The notes: a model not told the origin generated them from the letters alone. A DNA stretch of 5,443 nt from Acidobacteriaceae bacterium (GCA_003156615.1 PMHI01000532.1:1-5443), one strand, 5' to 3'. Counted from the first letter of the stretch, positions 1-5,410 are shown. Made by a program: numbers and translations.

Positions 1-140
1 GAGATCCTCGCTCTTCGTATCCAAGCGGCGGCTACCGGCAGTCCGATCATATGATTCCGAAATCACAACCGGCTTGAGAGCATCCCAAGAAAAGGGCGGA
101 GACATCACCATCGATCCACCGATGGTTTCGCCCTGCTCTT
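1..140. other. Window edge, no gene assigned
   Basis: No gene can be assigned with confidence. On the plus strand, frame 1 stays open from the window edge to a TGA at 52-54 and could be the last 17 codons of a gene entering from the left (it ends ...AAATGSPII). On the minus strand, a frame from an ATG near 193 runs through this stretch and off the edge, but it overlaps the coding remains of the DUF4440 pseudogene in another frame and has no ribosome binding site. I recognise neither product, and the stretch is too short to choose between them. Confidence 0.2.
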
Positions 141-444
141 CTAATTCCCTGACTTCGCCACCGCGCCTGCGCTGCGCAAGACCACCCATTTGCCTGCGCG
201 CTTCTTTAGGAGATCCATATAAACAGCCTGACCGCTAACGTCTTTTCCCTCCCGGATCCTCTTTTCGGTGACACTGCCATGGGCCACAGCAACATCACAG
301 CCTCGATATCGGTCGGATCACCACCCGGGCGCTCTTGCCCTTGGCCATTGCCGCTACTTCCCTGGTGCTAACGCTCGCCCACCATACTAAAGCCGAGAAC
401 AACAACAACACTGCGAACCACTGACTGAGAACACTCTTTTTCAT
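141..444 (-). pseudogene. Decayed secreted DUF4440 / SnoaL-like (NTF2 fold) gene
   Basis: The start is clear: ATG at 444-442, with AGGAGG 7 bases upstream. It is followed by a signal peptide (MKKSVLSQWF, then a Leu/Val/Phe/Trp-rich core, then a small-residue stretch ending near EVAA). This frame stops at TGA 297-295 after 49 codons. A second frame takes over at 296 and runs 51 codons to TAG 143-141. It reads DVAVAHGSVTEKRI...GKDVSGQAVY...RAGKWVVL, the final beta-strands of a DUF4440 domain: the 'GDvAVv.G' strand, the 'GKd.sg' turn and the 'R.GkWvv' strand. Between the two parts a third frame reads GGDPTDIEAV, which resembles the first helix of the same domain. The simplest reading is an exported NTF2-like protein that lost about 70 residues of its middle and also suffered a frameshift. 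DUF4440 proteins are small exported proteins, mostly of unknown function. A related intact copy lies at 1754-2299 and shares the same strand-turn-strand pattern. Two separate small genes are possible but unlikely. Confidence 0.72.
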
Positions 445-671
445 TTTGTTGCCTCCTTAGCGGTCATTGCGACACCCGCAGTATCCGAGAAGGGAAAAAC
501 GCTGTCCATGGTTCACTCGTACGTTGATGGGTGAATCTTCGGAACAATTGATCCTATGACGCTGCACAGTGCCCTCCCAGAGATCAGCAGTTTCACGGTT
601 CAAGCAACCCAAGATGCAGCACCGGCGCGGCTTCCGGATCATTGGCTAACCATCGCAAATGAACTTGGAGG
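445..671. other. Spacer between divergent DUF4440 pseudogene and araC-type gene
   Basis: This 227 bp stretch separates the start of the minus-strand DUF4440 remnant from the plus-strand regulator gene, so it should hold both promoters. The only clear signals are the AGGAGG ribosome binding site for the minus-strand gene at 451-456 and a GGAGG at 667-671 just before the regulator's GTG. I could not pick out a convincing -35/-10 pair. Short open frames in both directions here lack ribosome binding sites and have no recognisable protein content. Confidence 0.4.
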
Positions 672-1484
672 GTGTATTGTAGGGACCATCTCTTTCTGTA
701 CGCACCTCGAAGCCGTATGCCACGAACGATTTCGTCACAACATCTGCGAGCGACTTGGTACGACCGCAAATCACTGGAGGTACTCGATTGGCACGAGCAT
801 CACAACTTGAGCTTCTGCTTCGTGATCCGTGGTGATTACGAAGAGACTACTCGCCGTCAAACTGTCACGTGCAGGCCGGGAGATGTCGTCGTCAAGACAG
901 CAGAAGTGCGGCATCTGAACACCTTTGGCCAACGAGGCGCGGTGTGTTTGCTGTTGGAAATATCCAAGGAGTTTCTTTCGGATTCAAGAGGGTCGATCGA
1001 GCCCGAGCTTAACGGCCCAGTGCACGATTATCGTCTTGCGCGGATCGGGCTCGAACTCCGCGAAGAGCTGCGGGTGGCAGACCGCCTCTCGCCGATCATG
1101 CTGGAAGGTATCGCACTACGAAGTCTAGGATCTGTGCTCAGACTGGAAACAGGCAAGTCAGACCACCAAATCGAAGTCGAAGCCATGCGGGCTTTGCTCG
1201 ACGCCGGAGGCAACGTCGAGGACGTTACACAGAAGTACTTGACAGCCAACGAATGGAAGAGAGCACGCCGCCTTTTTTATGAAATCGAGGGCTGCTCCAT
1301 CAACACCTACGCCTTGAGACGGCGCGCCTTCCGGGCCTTCGAGGAATTGGTGAATACAGACGATTCGCTGGCTGAAATTGCTCTCCGGTCCGGCTTTTAT
1401 GACCAAGCACATTTCACGAAGATTTTCGCGACCATCTTCGGCCTGAGTCCGGGGCGATTGCGGTCGCGACTCAATCATCGCTGA
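672..1484 (+). CDS. AraC-family transcriptional regulator
   Basis: This is a DNA-binding transcription factor acting in the cytoplasm; its effector and targets are unknown. Residues about 36-98 form a cupin-like sensor domain. The segment DWHEHHNLSFCFVIRGDYEE matches the 'H.H..  ..fvl.G.y.E' pattern of AraC sensor domains, and RPGDVVVKTAEVRH is the second cupin motif. Residues about 180-265 are the two helix-turn-helix units. The second is typical: DSLAEIALRSGFYDQAHFTK followed by F...FGLSPGRLR. The first unit is more diverged. The length of 270 aa is usual for the family. The start is uncertain: TGA at 660-662 closes the frame upstream, GTG 672 is the first possible start, and the GGAGG at 667-671 lies right against it. 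ATG 717 (giving 255 aa) keeps the whole cupin domain but has no ribosome binding site. The gene is divergent from the DUF4440 remnant and convergent with the intact DUF4440 gene. AraC regulators often control divergent neighbours, so the now-dead gene may once have been a target; this is inference. Confidence 0.9.
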   Translation: MYCRDHLFLYAPRSRMPRTISSQHLRATWYDRKSLEVLDWHEHHNLSFCFVIRGDYEETTRRQTVTCRPGDVVVKTAEVRHLNTFGQRGAVCLLLEISKEFLSDSRGSIEPELNGPVHDYRLARIGLELREELRVADRLSPIMLEGIALRSLGSVLRLETGKSDHQIEVEAMRALLDAGGNVEDVTQKYLTANEWKRARRLFYEIEGCSINTYALRRRAFRAFEELVNTDDSLAEIALRSGFYDQAHFTKIFATIFGLSPGRLRSRLNHR

Positions 1485-1627
1485 ACGGCTTTATGGTTCT
1501 TTGGCGAGGATCAGAAAAAGTACATGCCAGGCGAGCGTTACTCCAAACGATCCAAAGTAGAATCGCGGGCGAGTCAGGGCGAGCGGGTCGTTTGACCGAT
1601 TTCGGCGTAGGGAAAATACCTCGAATA

Positions 1628-1648
1628 GCTGACGGACTGGAAGTCAGC
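1628..1648 (+). terminator. Possible terminator of the AraC-type gene
   Basis: GCTGAC (1628-1633) and GTCAGC (1643-1648) form a perfect 6 bp stem around a 9-base loop. On the plus strand it is followed by ACTCTTTAAT, a weak T-rich run. It lies about 144 bp downstream of the stop codon, which is far for a dedicated terminator, so the call is tentative. Confidence 0.3.
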
Positions 1649-1661
1649 ACTCTTTAATCGT

Positions 1662-1688
1662 TCCGGGTAGGTTGCAACTATTCCCGGA
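1662..1688. repeat. Inverted repeat (imperfect palindrome)
   Basis: TCCGGG (1662-1667) pairs with CCCGGA (1683-1688). The centre contains the palindrome GTTGCAAC, flanked by TAG and CTA-like bases, so almost the whole 27 bases is symmetrical apart from a short bulge. It could be part of a bidirectional terminator between the convergent genes or a protein binding site. There is no T-tract on either side. Confidence 0.35.
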
Positions 1689-1713
1689 CCCTTATCGGGC
1701 CTAAATATGCAAT

Positions 1714-1740
1714 TTGCCGAGCGGAACTACCACGCGGCAA
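1714..1740 (-). terminator. Possible terminator of the DUF4440 gene
   Basis: On the minus strand this hairpin begins 13 bases after the DUF4440 stop codon. TTGCC/GGCAA forms the outer 5 bp and GCG/CGC an inner 3 bp, with a two-base bulge and a 9-base loop. The following minus-strand bases (AATTGCATATTT) are A/T-rich but are not a true T-tract. The position is right for a terminator, but the strength is doubtful. Confidence 0.35.
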
Positions 1741-1753
1741 GTAGGATCATTGC

Positions 1754-2299
1754 TCACTGGGCGCTAGTCTGCAGCGGCAGCGAAGATTGGCCAAACACAT
1801 ACCTCCATCCTGCCGCCGTGCGCAGGTATGTGTCACTGAACCAAAACTTGTGATCGTACGACTTTCCATTGCTCGTATATTTCTCCCACAATTTTGCTGT
1901 AACGACAGCCGTGTCGCCCCATACTCGAACGGTTTGGTTTTCCTCATCGTTCTGCTGGTACACGTCTCCTCTCTGCGCTTCCTCGAGCATGTCGGTTTTG
2001 GTATAAGTCTTGCCAGATCCGGTTACCAATACGAAATCATCGGCCAGAATGCGAGCCATCGTAGTCACATCATTTCGCTTCACGGCGGCTTGGTATTCGC
2101 TGTCTAACGCGGACACTGTTCTGCGGTCATCGTCTGTCGACGCGCTTGCCTCGTGCATGGCGGTCGTCACAAACAGGCCGAGCACTAGCCCAACCGCGAG
2201 AAACAGTCGCAGGTAAGAAAAATGAGAGCAACCGGCAGCCATTGTTGCGTCAGTGCTCAGTTCGGGCGGATTTGCTGAATTACGAAGCACTCTGTTCAT
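1754..2299 (-). CDS. Secreted DUF4440 / SnoaL-like (NTF2 fold) protein
   Basis: This is an exported protein of 181 aa with an NTF2-like cone-shaped fold; its substrate, if any, is unknown. The frame is open further upstream, but ATG 2299 is preferred because AGGAAGAGAG lies just before it. Residues 1-30 are a long polar lead. Residues 31-47 (RLFLAVGLVLGLFVTT) are a hydrophobic core ending in AMHEASA, a plausible signal-peptidase site near residue 53. The domain covers about 60-170: helix TVSALDSEYQAAVKRNDVTT, then the hallmark MARILADDFVLVTGSGKTYTK, in which 'l.Ddfv.v...G' is typical of DUF4440. It closes with VRVWGDTAVVTAKL, the GKSYDHKFWFSDTYLR strand and GWRYV. No catalytic set can be assigned. 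The family is mostly uncharacterised, and members often sit beside unrelated exported proteins. It lies 149 bp downstream of the NIPSNAP gene on the same strand, so co-transcription is possible but not shown. A broken relative lies at 141-444. Confidence 0.87.
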   Translation of the reverse strand: MNRVLRNSANPPELSTDATMAAGCSHFSYLRLFLAVGLVLGLFVTTAMHEASASTDDDRRTVSALDSEYQAAVKRNDVTTMARILADDFVLVTGSGKTYTKTDMLEEAQRGDVYQQNDEENQTVRVWGDTAVVTAKLWEKYTSNGKSYDHKFWFSDTYLRTAAGWRYVFGQSSLPLQTSAQ

Positions 2300-2448
2300 A
2301 TCTCTCTTCCTTTTGGTCAGTTCGTTTCTTTGTCCGGTTAGATGCGGTGCAGAAACTGACAACGATCGATGTCATGAAACCGCAAGTCGAAACGCCGTCT
2401 GCGTGAGCCGATCATTTCCCGACTCTCGGTTCCCTGGTTTGGGCTCTT
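2300..2448. other. Spacer between NIPSNAP and DUF4440 genes
   Basis: This 149 bp stretch between two co-directional minus-strand genes contains the DUF4440 ribosome binding site (AGGAAGAGAG on the minus strand, about 2302-2312). I see no strong terminator after the NIPSNAP gene and no clear promoter, so whether the two genes share a transcript is open. Confidence 0.3.
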
Positions 2449-3285
2449 TCAGGGCAGCCAGCGCAAACGCGAGCGCGGAGTCGGATCAAGAACGACCAAC
2501 TCCGGCGCGCTTCTGAACAGGCCTGTCGCAGTAAGCGACGTCAGCGATCGATCGGCTACTCGAATGAAGCCCTGCAGCGTCTGGTCGTCTCTGAGGATGC
2601 CCAGCCAAACCAGAAACGGCCCGTCGGTTCGGAACGGAAGCTGAGGAAAGTTGTTTTGCACATCCAATGTGACCAAGACGCCGGCTTCGCGAGCGCCGGC
2701 CAGGCGATAGCTGGCGAAGGTTGTCTCTGCCTGTCTAGCAAAATCGTCGACGCTGTTCTCCTTTATGGCAAATATTTGAGCAACCACGATACCCTGGGCG
2801 CCGTTCGGTTCCGTAACCGGATCGACAGCCGGCAGGACAGCGACGCCCCGCTCTGGGTTTAGTGGACGGAGCAGCAGCACGTTGTCGGCGTTGTCGATGA
2901 GATCGTTCATGGTCTTTCTGTGCTCACTCCATACCGAACCGGCATAAAAGAGTCCATTCAACGCCGCGCGATCATCGAGAGTGTGAAATCCTCTGATCCA
3001 TATGAAATTGGACTGATTCTGGCGTTCCAGTAACGACCCAGCGACGATTGTTCCAAGCTGTTGAAAGGCTTCAGGAAAATAAATATCAAAGTACTGCGTG
3101 AACTTTCTGCGCTGTCCCTCTTTGATTACGTAGCGACGGAATTCGATTACCTGGAAGTCGCTTAGCCGGGGATTGTGGTCCATGAGCGCTCTTCCCGTCG
3201 ATTGATCGATCTGTGCCGACGATAGCTGGCACACGGCAGCAAGAAACAATATTCCCAGTAAGAATCGCAGCTTTTCCCATTTCAT
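2449..3285 (-). CDS. Secreted NIPSNAP-family protein, two dimeric alpha/beta-barrel-type domains
   Basis: This 278 aa protein has an N-terminal signal peptide: basic MKWEKLR, hydrophobic FLLGILFLAAVCQL, and cleavage likely after SSA at residue 24. Residues about 44-141 are a NIPSNAP domain. It opens with FQVIEFRRYVIKEGQRRKF, the usual 'E.R.Y....G....f' start. It then has YFPEAFQQLGTIVAGSLL and NFIWIRGFHTLDDRAA, matching the 'w.r.f.s.eer......y.s..W' pattern that ends at YAGSVWSEHRKTMNDLI. Residues about 164-267 look like a second, more diverged ferredoxin-like domain: GIVVAQIFAIKENSVDDFAR, then a Gly/Ala-rich turn and FLVWLGILRDDQTLQGF. NIPSNAP proteins adopt the dimeric alpha+beta barrel fold; bacterial exported members have no established reaction. 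ATG 3285 is chosen because it gives a proper signal peptide; its ribosome binding site is weak (GGGGTGA about 8 bases upstream). A truncated nitrilase gene ends 90 bp upstream on the same strand. Confidence 0.88.
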   Translation of the reverse strand: MKWEKLRFLLGILFLAAVCQLSSAQIDQSTGRALMDHNPRLSDFQVIEFRRYVIKEGQRRKFTQYFDIYFPEAFQQLGTIVAGSLLERQNQSNFIWIRGFHTLDDRAALNGLFYAGSVWSEHRKTMNDLIDNADNVLLLRPLNPERGVAVLPAVDPVTEPNGAQGIVVAQIFAIKENSVDDFARQAETTFASYRLAGAREAGVLVTLDVQNNFPQLPFRTDGPFLVWLGILRDDQTLQGFIRVADRSLTSLTATGLFRSAPELVVLDPTPRSRLRWLP

Positions 3286-3375
3286 TGCTCGTCACCCCGC
3301 AACACACTTCCCATCTTGGACATTCTTTTTCCATGCGTTCTTGGTGGCCGTTAGAGAAATACCGCAGTGAACTGA

Positions 3376-3678
3376 TCATGCACGCGTCCAAGTGCCAGCA
3401 GCGAGCGGTCGCACACTCCCCGCCATCCGCGACAGCTCCGTGATTGCCGGACCGGGAATCCGCACAGAGTTTCGTTGAGAGCACCGGAACAGTTTTTGCC
3501 CGATACAGGGCCGTTCCAGCCAGACCCAGTCGGGATCGGCCGCTACATATACTTCGGGAAATGCGATCAGTTGACACCCGTTGTCGGCCGCGCCCTCCAG
3601 AATCGTCCGCATCCTTCTAAGCGTGCCGGTGAGGTCGAGGTAGTTGGGCTCGCCTTGCACCGCCGCGACTTTGATCAT
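3376..3678 (-). pseudogene. Truncated nitrilase (carbon-nitrogen hydrolase) N-terminal fragment
   Basis: Intact nitrilases hydrolyse nitriles or amides using a Glu-Lys-Cys triad and are about 300-340 aa long. Here only about the first 87 residues are recognisable. MIKVAAVQGEPNYLDLTGTL is the usual first strand and helix, and NGCQLIAFPEVYVAADPDW carries the catalytic Glu (residue 42) in 'aFPEv'. It is followed by WVWLERP and a stretch ending PAITELSRMAG that matches the next helix. After residue 87 the sequence becomes unrelated (SVRPLAAGTW) and stops at TGA 3376-3378. The catalytic Lys and Cys are missing, and nothing like them is found in the 90 bp before the NIPSNAP gene. The fragment therefore cannot be an active enzyme. 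ATG 3678 fits the family start better than the ATG at 3693. The gene was probably cut by a deletion that brought the NIPSNAP gene close. Confidence 0.78.
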
Positions 3679-3734
3679 GCCTAACGATCGCAACTTCGGC
3701 TAGAGAACGTATTGTAAGAACAACCTCTTTTTGT

Positions 3735-3924
3735 ATGCGCCCAATCCTCCCCGCTGGCGCCGACAAGATTACCGATTGGGAAGCGGAGGCTTGCGAAACA
3801 GGAGATGGATTCGTGATCGCGCCGGACGGAAGCAGGCATCGCTTGGGAAGTCTGCGATCCACCCTACTTCCAAGAGGTCATGACTATCGAAGCTGACAGA
3901 TGGGGAGTGTGGGGCGTAGGCTTT
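3735..3924 (+). pseudogene. Frameshifted, truncated small gene of an uncharacterised family
   Basis: From ATG 3735 the first frame reads ILPAGADKITDWEAEACETG and DGFVIAPDGS up to about 3833. There the frame shifts: from 3835 the second frame reads GIAWEVCDPPYFQEVMTIEA then DRWGVWGVGF, ending at 3924. Together the parts resemble a short (roughly 90-110 aa) uncharacterised family that I recall from soil bacteria, with the pattern 'DW..ev.e.gDGFv.aPDGsrAGl.WEv...pYf.ev....RWGVw.v.F'. A small deletion in the 'GSrAG' segment explains the shift. The normal C-terminus after 'RWGVWaVsFP' is missing; in its place begins the tRNA-like sequence at 3925. The family function is unknown. The family match is from memory and needs a database search, but the continuity of sense across the shift is visible in the sequence. 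Confidence 0.6.
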
Positions 3925-3969
3925 CTCCGGAGCAACAGGTCTGGAGTTCGCATCTCCCCGGGCTCACCA
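3925..3969 (+). other. 3' half of a tRNA (probable att-site scar)
   Basis: The sequence follows the 3' half of a class I tRNA position by position. It has a 7-base anticodon loop CTCCGGA (3925-3931), the 3' anticodon strand GCAAC (3932-3936) and a standard 5-base variable region AGGTC (3937-3941). The T-stem TGGAG/CTCCC surrounds the T-loop TTCGCAT (3947-3953). The 3' acceptor strand CGGGCTC (3959-3965), discriminator A and encoded CCA (3967-3969) follow. The anticodon would be CCG (Arg) if the loop belongs to the tRNA. It is not a working tRNA: no D-arm or matching 5' acceptor GAGCCCG lies upstream, and the upstream bases do not pair with GCAAC. In addition, the nearly invariant A58 of the T-loop is C, and one T-stem pair is a mismatch. 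A tRNA 3' portion running from the anticodon loop to CCA is the usual duplicate left at the far end of an element integrated by a tyrosine recombinase. Confidence 0.68.
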
Positions 3970-4304
3970 GACTCCGCTTCAACTTTCCTTCACTGCACGG
4001 TCAAGGCAACTGTTGTTGACTGCGCGGTTGCCGAACCGGACGCTGCTGCCCGTTGGATTTAATTTGAGAACGGGGCCAAAGCCGGCCGAGCCACCCTGCG
4101 CCGTAGTACCGTAAGGGTTACCCGCGTTGTCCATAATTTGTTCCATCATCGGGAAGAATTGCATCGCCTGTGGTAGAAAGTAGGTTTTGCTACGACGCTC
4201 GTCAAGCTTGGCGTGAATTTCGCGTAAACCGCCGCGTATCACGAGCGCACACGCAGGCCAAACAGGCAAAATAGGACATTGCCGAACACCCGAAGAGGTT
4301 TGTG
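3970..4304. other. Non-coding stretch upstream of the nucleoside hydrolase gene
   Basis: Apart from a GloVer-like remnant on the minus strand (4048-4131), this 335 bp holds no gene I can support. A minus-strand frame runs across 3979-4269, but only its middle resembles a known family; its ends look like ordinary intergenic sequence. The promoter of the nucleoside hydrolase should lie here, but no convincing -35/-10 pair was found. Its ribosome binding site is GAAGAGG at 4292-4298. Confidence 0.4.
4048..4131 (-). pseudogene. Remnant of a GloVer-type tandem-repeat protein
   Basis: The minus strand reads DNAGNPYGTTAQGGSAGFG then PVLKLNPTG. This matches one unit of the GloVer tandem repeat ('D.aGNLYGTT..GG....GtVFkL.ptG'), which builds large exported repeat proteins that are frequent in Acidobacteriota. 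Two core positions are altered (NLYGTT to NPYGTT, and GTVFKL to GPVLKL). No second unit is found on either side. The surrounding frame stays open from 4269 to 3979, but a single 28-residue unit cannot form the normal protein. This is a fossil of a gene that otherwise was deleted, lying just beyond the tRNA scar. The family is recognised by motif only. Confidence 0.55.
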
Positions 4305-5408
4305 ATGAGGAATCTGAGACTACAGTTATTCATTTCCTTTTTGCTGATTGCGAATGGCCTCGTATTCGCGCAGCAACACCGGAAGGTCATCATCAATCAG
4401 GATTGTTCGGGGCCTGGCGGCAGCAATATGCAAACCCTGTTGACCTTGATTCAATCTCCTCAAGTGGATGTGCTGGGCATAACCGTCGTCAGTGGGAATC
4501 AATGGCGCGATGAAGAGGTAGCGCACACTCTGCGACTGCTGGAGCTAATCGGCCGCACGGATATTCCGGTCGTCCCCGGAGCCGTGTTTCCGCTGGTGCA
4601 TCGTCGTGAGGAAGCCCTTTTGTGGCAGGCAATGTATGGCAAAGTCGCGTTCGCAGGCGCATGGGATGATCGCTGGTGGCATGAGCATGACGTGATTCCG
4701 GCGCTGCCTGAGGGGCAGCCTACTACCAAGCCGGCAGATGAGGACGCCGCTCACTTCCTGATCCGCATGGTCCACAAATATCCGCATGAAGTGACGATCT
4801 ACGAGGGCGGCCCCATGACGAACCTGGCGCTCGCCAATGCTCTCGATCCACATTTCGCCGAACTGGCCGAAGGCTTGGTCTTCATGGGCGGAAGCTTGAG
4901 CCCGCAGACCGACGATCCGCAGTTCATCAGCAGCCCGCGCCACGAATTTAATTTCTGGTTCGATCCAGAGGCCGCCAAGAGTGTGTTACGGGCGCCGTGG
5001 AAGAAAATCGTCTGCACGCCGGTCGACATCTCGGTCAAGACCAGAATCACTGATGAGATGATTGCCGAAATCAAGACGAGCAACAGCGCCGCAGCGCAAT
5101 ACGTAGTGAAGTTCTTTATGAAGGATCAAGGCGGTTCCTATATGTGGGATGAACTGGCAGCCGCCTCATGGATTGATCCGACCCTGATCACCAGAATAGA
5201 AACCCGCTATTTGAATGTGGACATCGACCACGGTGCGGCCTATGGAAACACGCTGACGTGGACGGACAAAGACAACCCGAAACTTGGCGCACAACTGGTG
5301 GAAATCCAGATGGATTTAGATCTGGCAAGATTTGACAAGATGTTTGTGGAGTTGATGAAGGCCCCGACCCCACAAGCAGCTCCGGAGTCGAAATTGCGTA
5401 AATTTTAG
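4305..5408 (+). CDS. Secreted inosine-uridine nucleoside hydrolase family protein with altered metal loop
   Basis: The family cleaves the N-glycosidic bond of nucleosides to a base and ribose, using Ca2+. ATG 4305 is preferred to GTG 4302 because GAAGAGG (4292-4298) is spaced well for it; this gives 367 aa. Residues 1-23 are a signal peptide (RNLRLQLFISFLLIANGLVFA, cleavage near AQQ), so the enzyme acts outside the cytoplasm. The first core strand and metal loop are KVIINQDCSGPGG then SNMQTLL, in place of the usual 'kiIlDtDPGiDDa.Al'. Only the middle Asp is kept; the first Asp is Asn, and the Asp-Asp pair is replaced by Ser-Asn after a 3-residue insertion. The rest is well conserved: VDVLGITVVSGNQ, IPVVPGA, TIYEGGPMTNLALA (166-179), LVFMGGS, EFNFWFDPEAAKSVL and TPVDISVKT. 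The 'HDp.A' motif is WDELAAA (281-287), keeping the metal Asp but not the His. The C-terminus is complete. The true substrate may not be inosine or uridine. It is monocistronic as far as visible. Confidence 0.9.
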   Translation: MRNLRLQLFISFLLIANGLVFAQQHRKVIINQDCSGPGGSNMQTLLTLIQSPQVDVLGITVVSGNQWRDEEVAHTLRLLELIGRTDIPVVPGAVFPLVHRREEALLWQAMYGKVAFAGAWDDRWWHEHDVIPALPEGQPTTKPADEDAAHFLIRMVHKYPHEVTIYEGGPMTNLALANALDPHFAELAEGLVFMGGSLSPQTDDPQFISSPRHEFNFWFDPEAAKSVLRAPWKKIVCTPVDISVKTRITDEMIAEIKTSNSAAAQYVVKFFMKDQGGSYMWDELAAASWIDPTLITRIETRYLNVDIDHGAAYGNTLTWTDKDNPKLGAQLVEIQMDLDLARFDKMFVELMKAPTPQAAPESKLRKF

Positions 5409-5410
5409 GG

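Larger units (their letters stand above)
1485..1753. other. Convergent spacer with several inverted repeats
   Basis: This non-coding stretch lies between the 3' ends of the AraC-type gene and the DUF4440 gene. I see no protein remnant in it. It holds at least three inverted repeats, at 1628-1648, 1662-1688 and 1714-1740, which are listed separately where they look terminator-like. A 7-base direct repeat GGGCGAG occurs twice near 1570-1582. None of the hairpins has a good T-tract. Confidence 0.5.

Noticed and set aside
1..193. Minus-strand open frame from an ATG near 193 running off the left edge
   Set aside because: It overlaps the DUF4440 remnant in another frame, lacks a ribosome binding site, and shows no family pattern I recognise.
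457..810. Short open frames on both strands upstream of the AraC-type gene
   Set aside because: No ribosome binding sites, no recognisable domains, and the plus-strand frame overlaps the regulator gene in another frame.
3086..3577. Long minus-strand open frame overlapping the NIPSNAP start and the nitrilase fragment
   Set aside because: It is in another frame from both recognisable proteins, is rich in Cys, Arg and Ser, and has no family pattern; it is a shadow.
3925..3969. Functional complete tRNA-Arg gene
   Set aside because: No D-arm or 5' acceptor strand lies upstream, the anticodon stem does not close, and T-loop A58 is C.
3880..4062. Plus-strand 60-codon open frame reading into SGVRISPGSP
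   Set aside because: It is the tail of the frameshifted pseudogene followed by translated tRNA sequence; this phrase is typical of falsely predicted proteins over tRNA 3' ends.
4545..5083. Minus-strand open frames inside the nucleoside hydrolase gene
   Set aside because: They are antisense shadows of a gene with strong family conservation and have no start signals.
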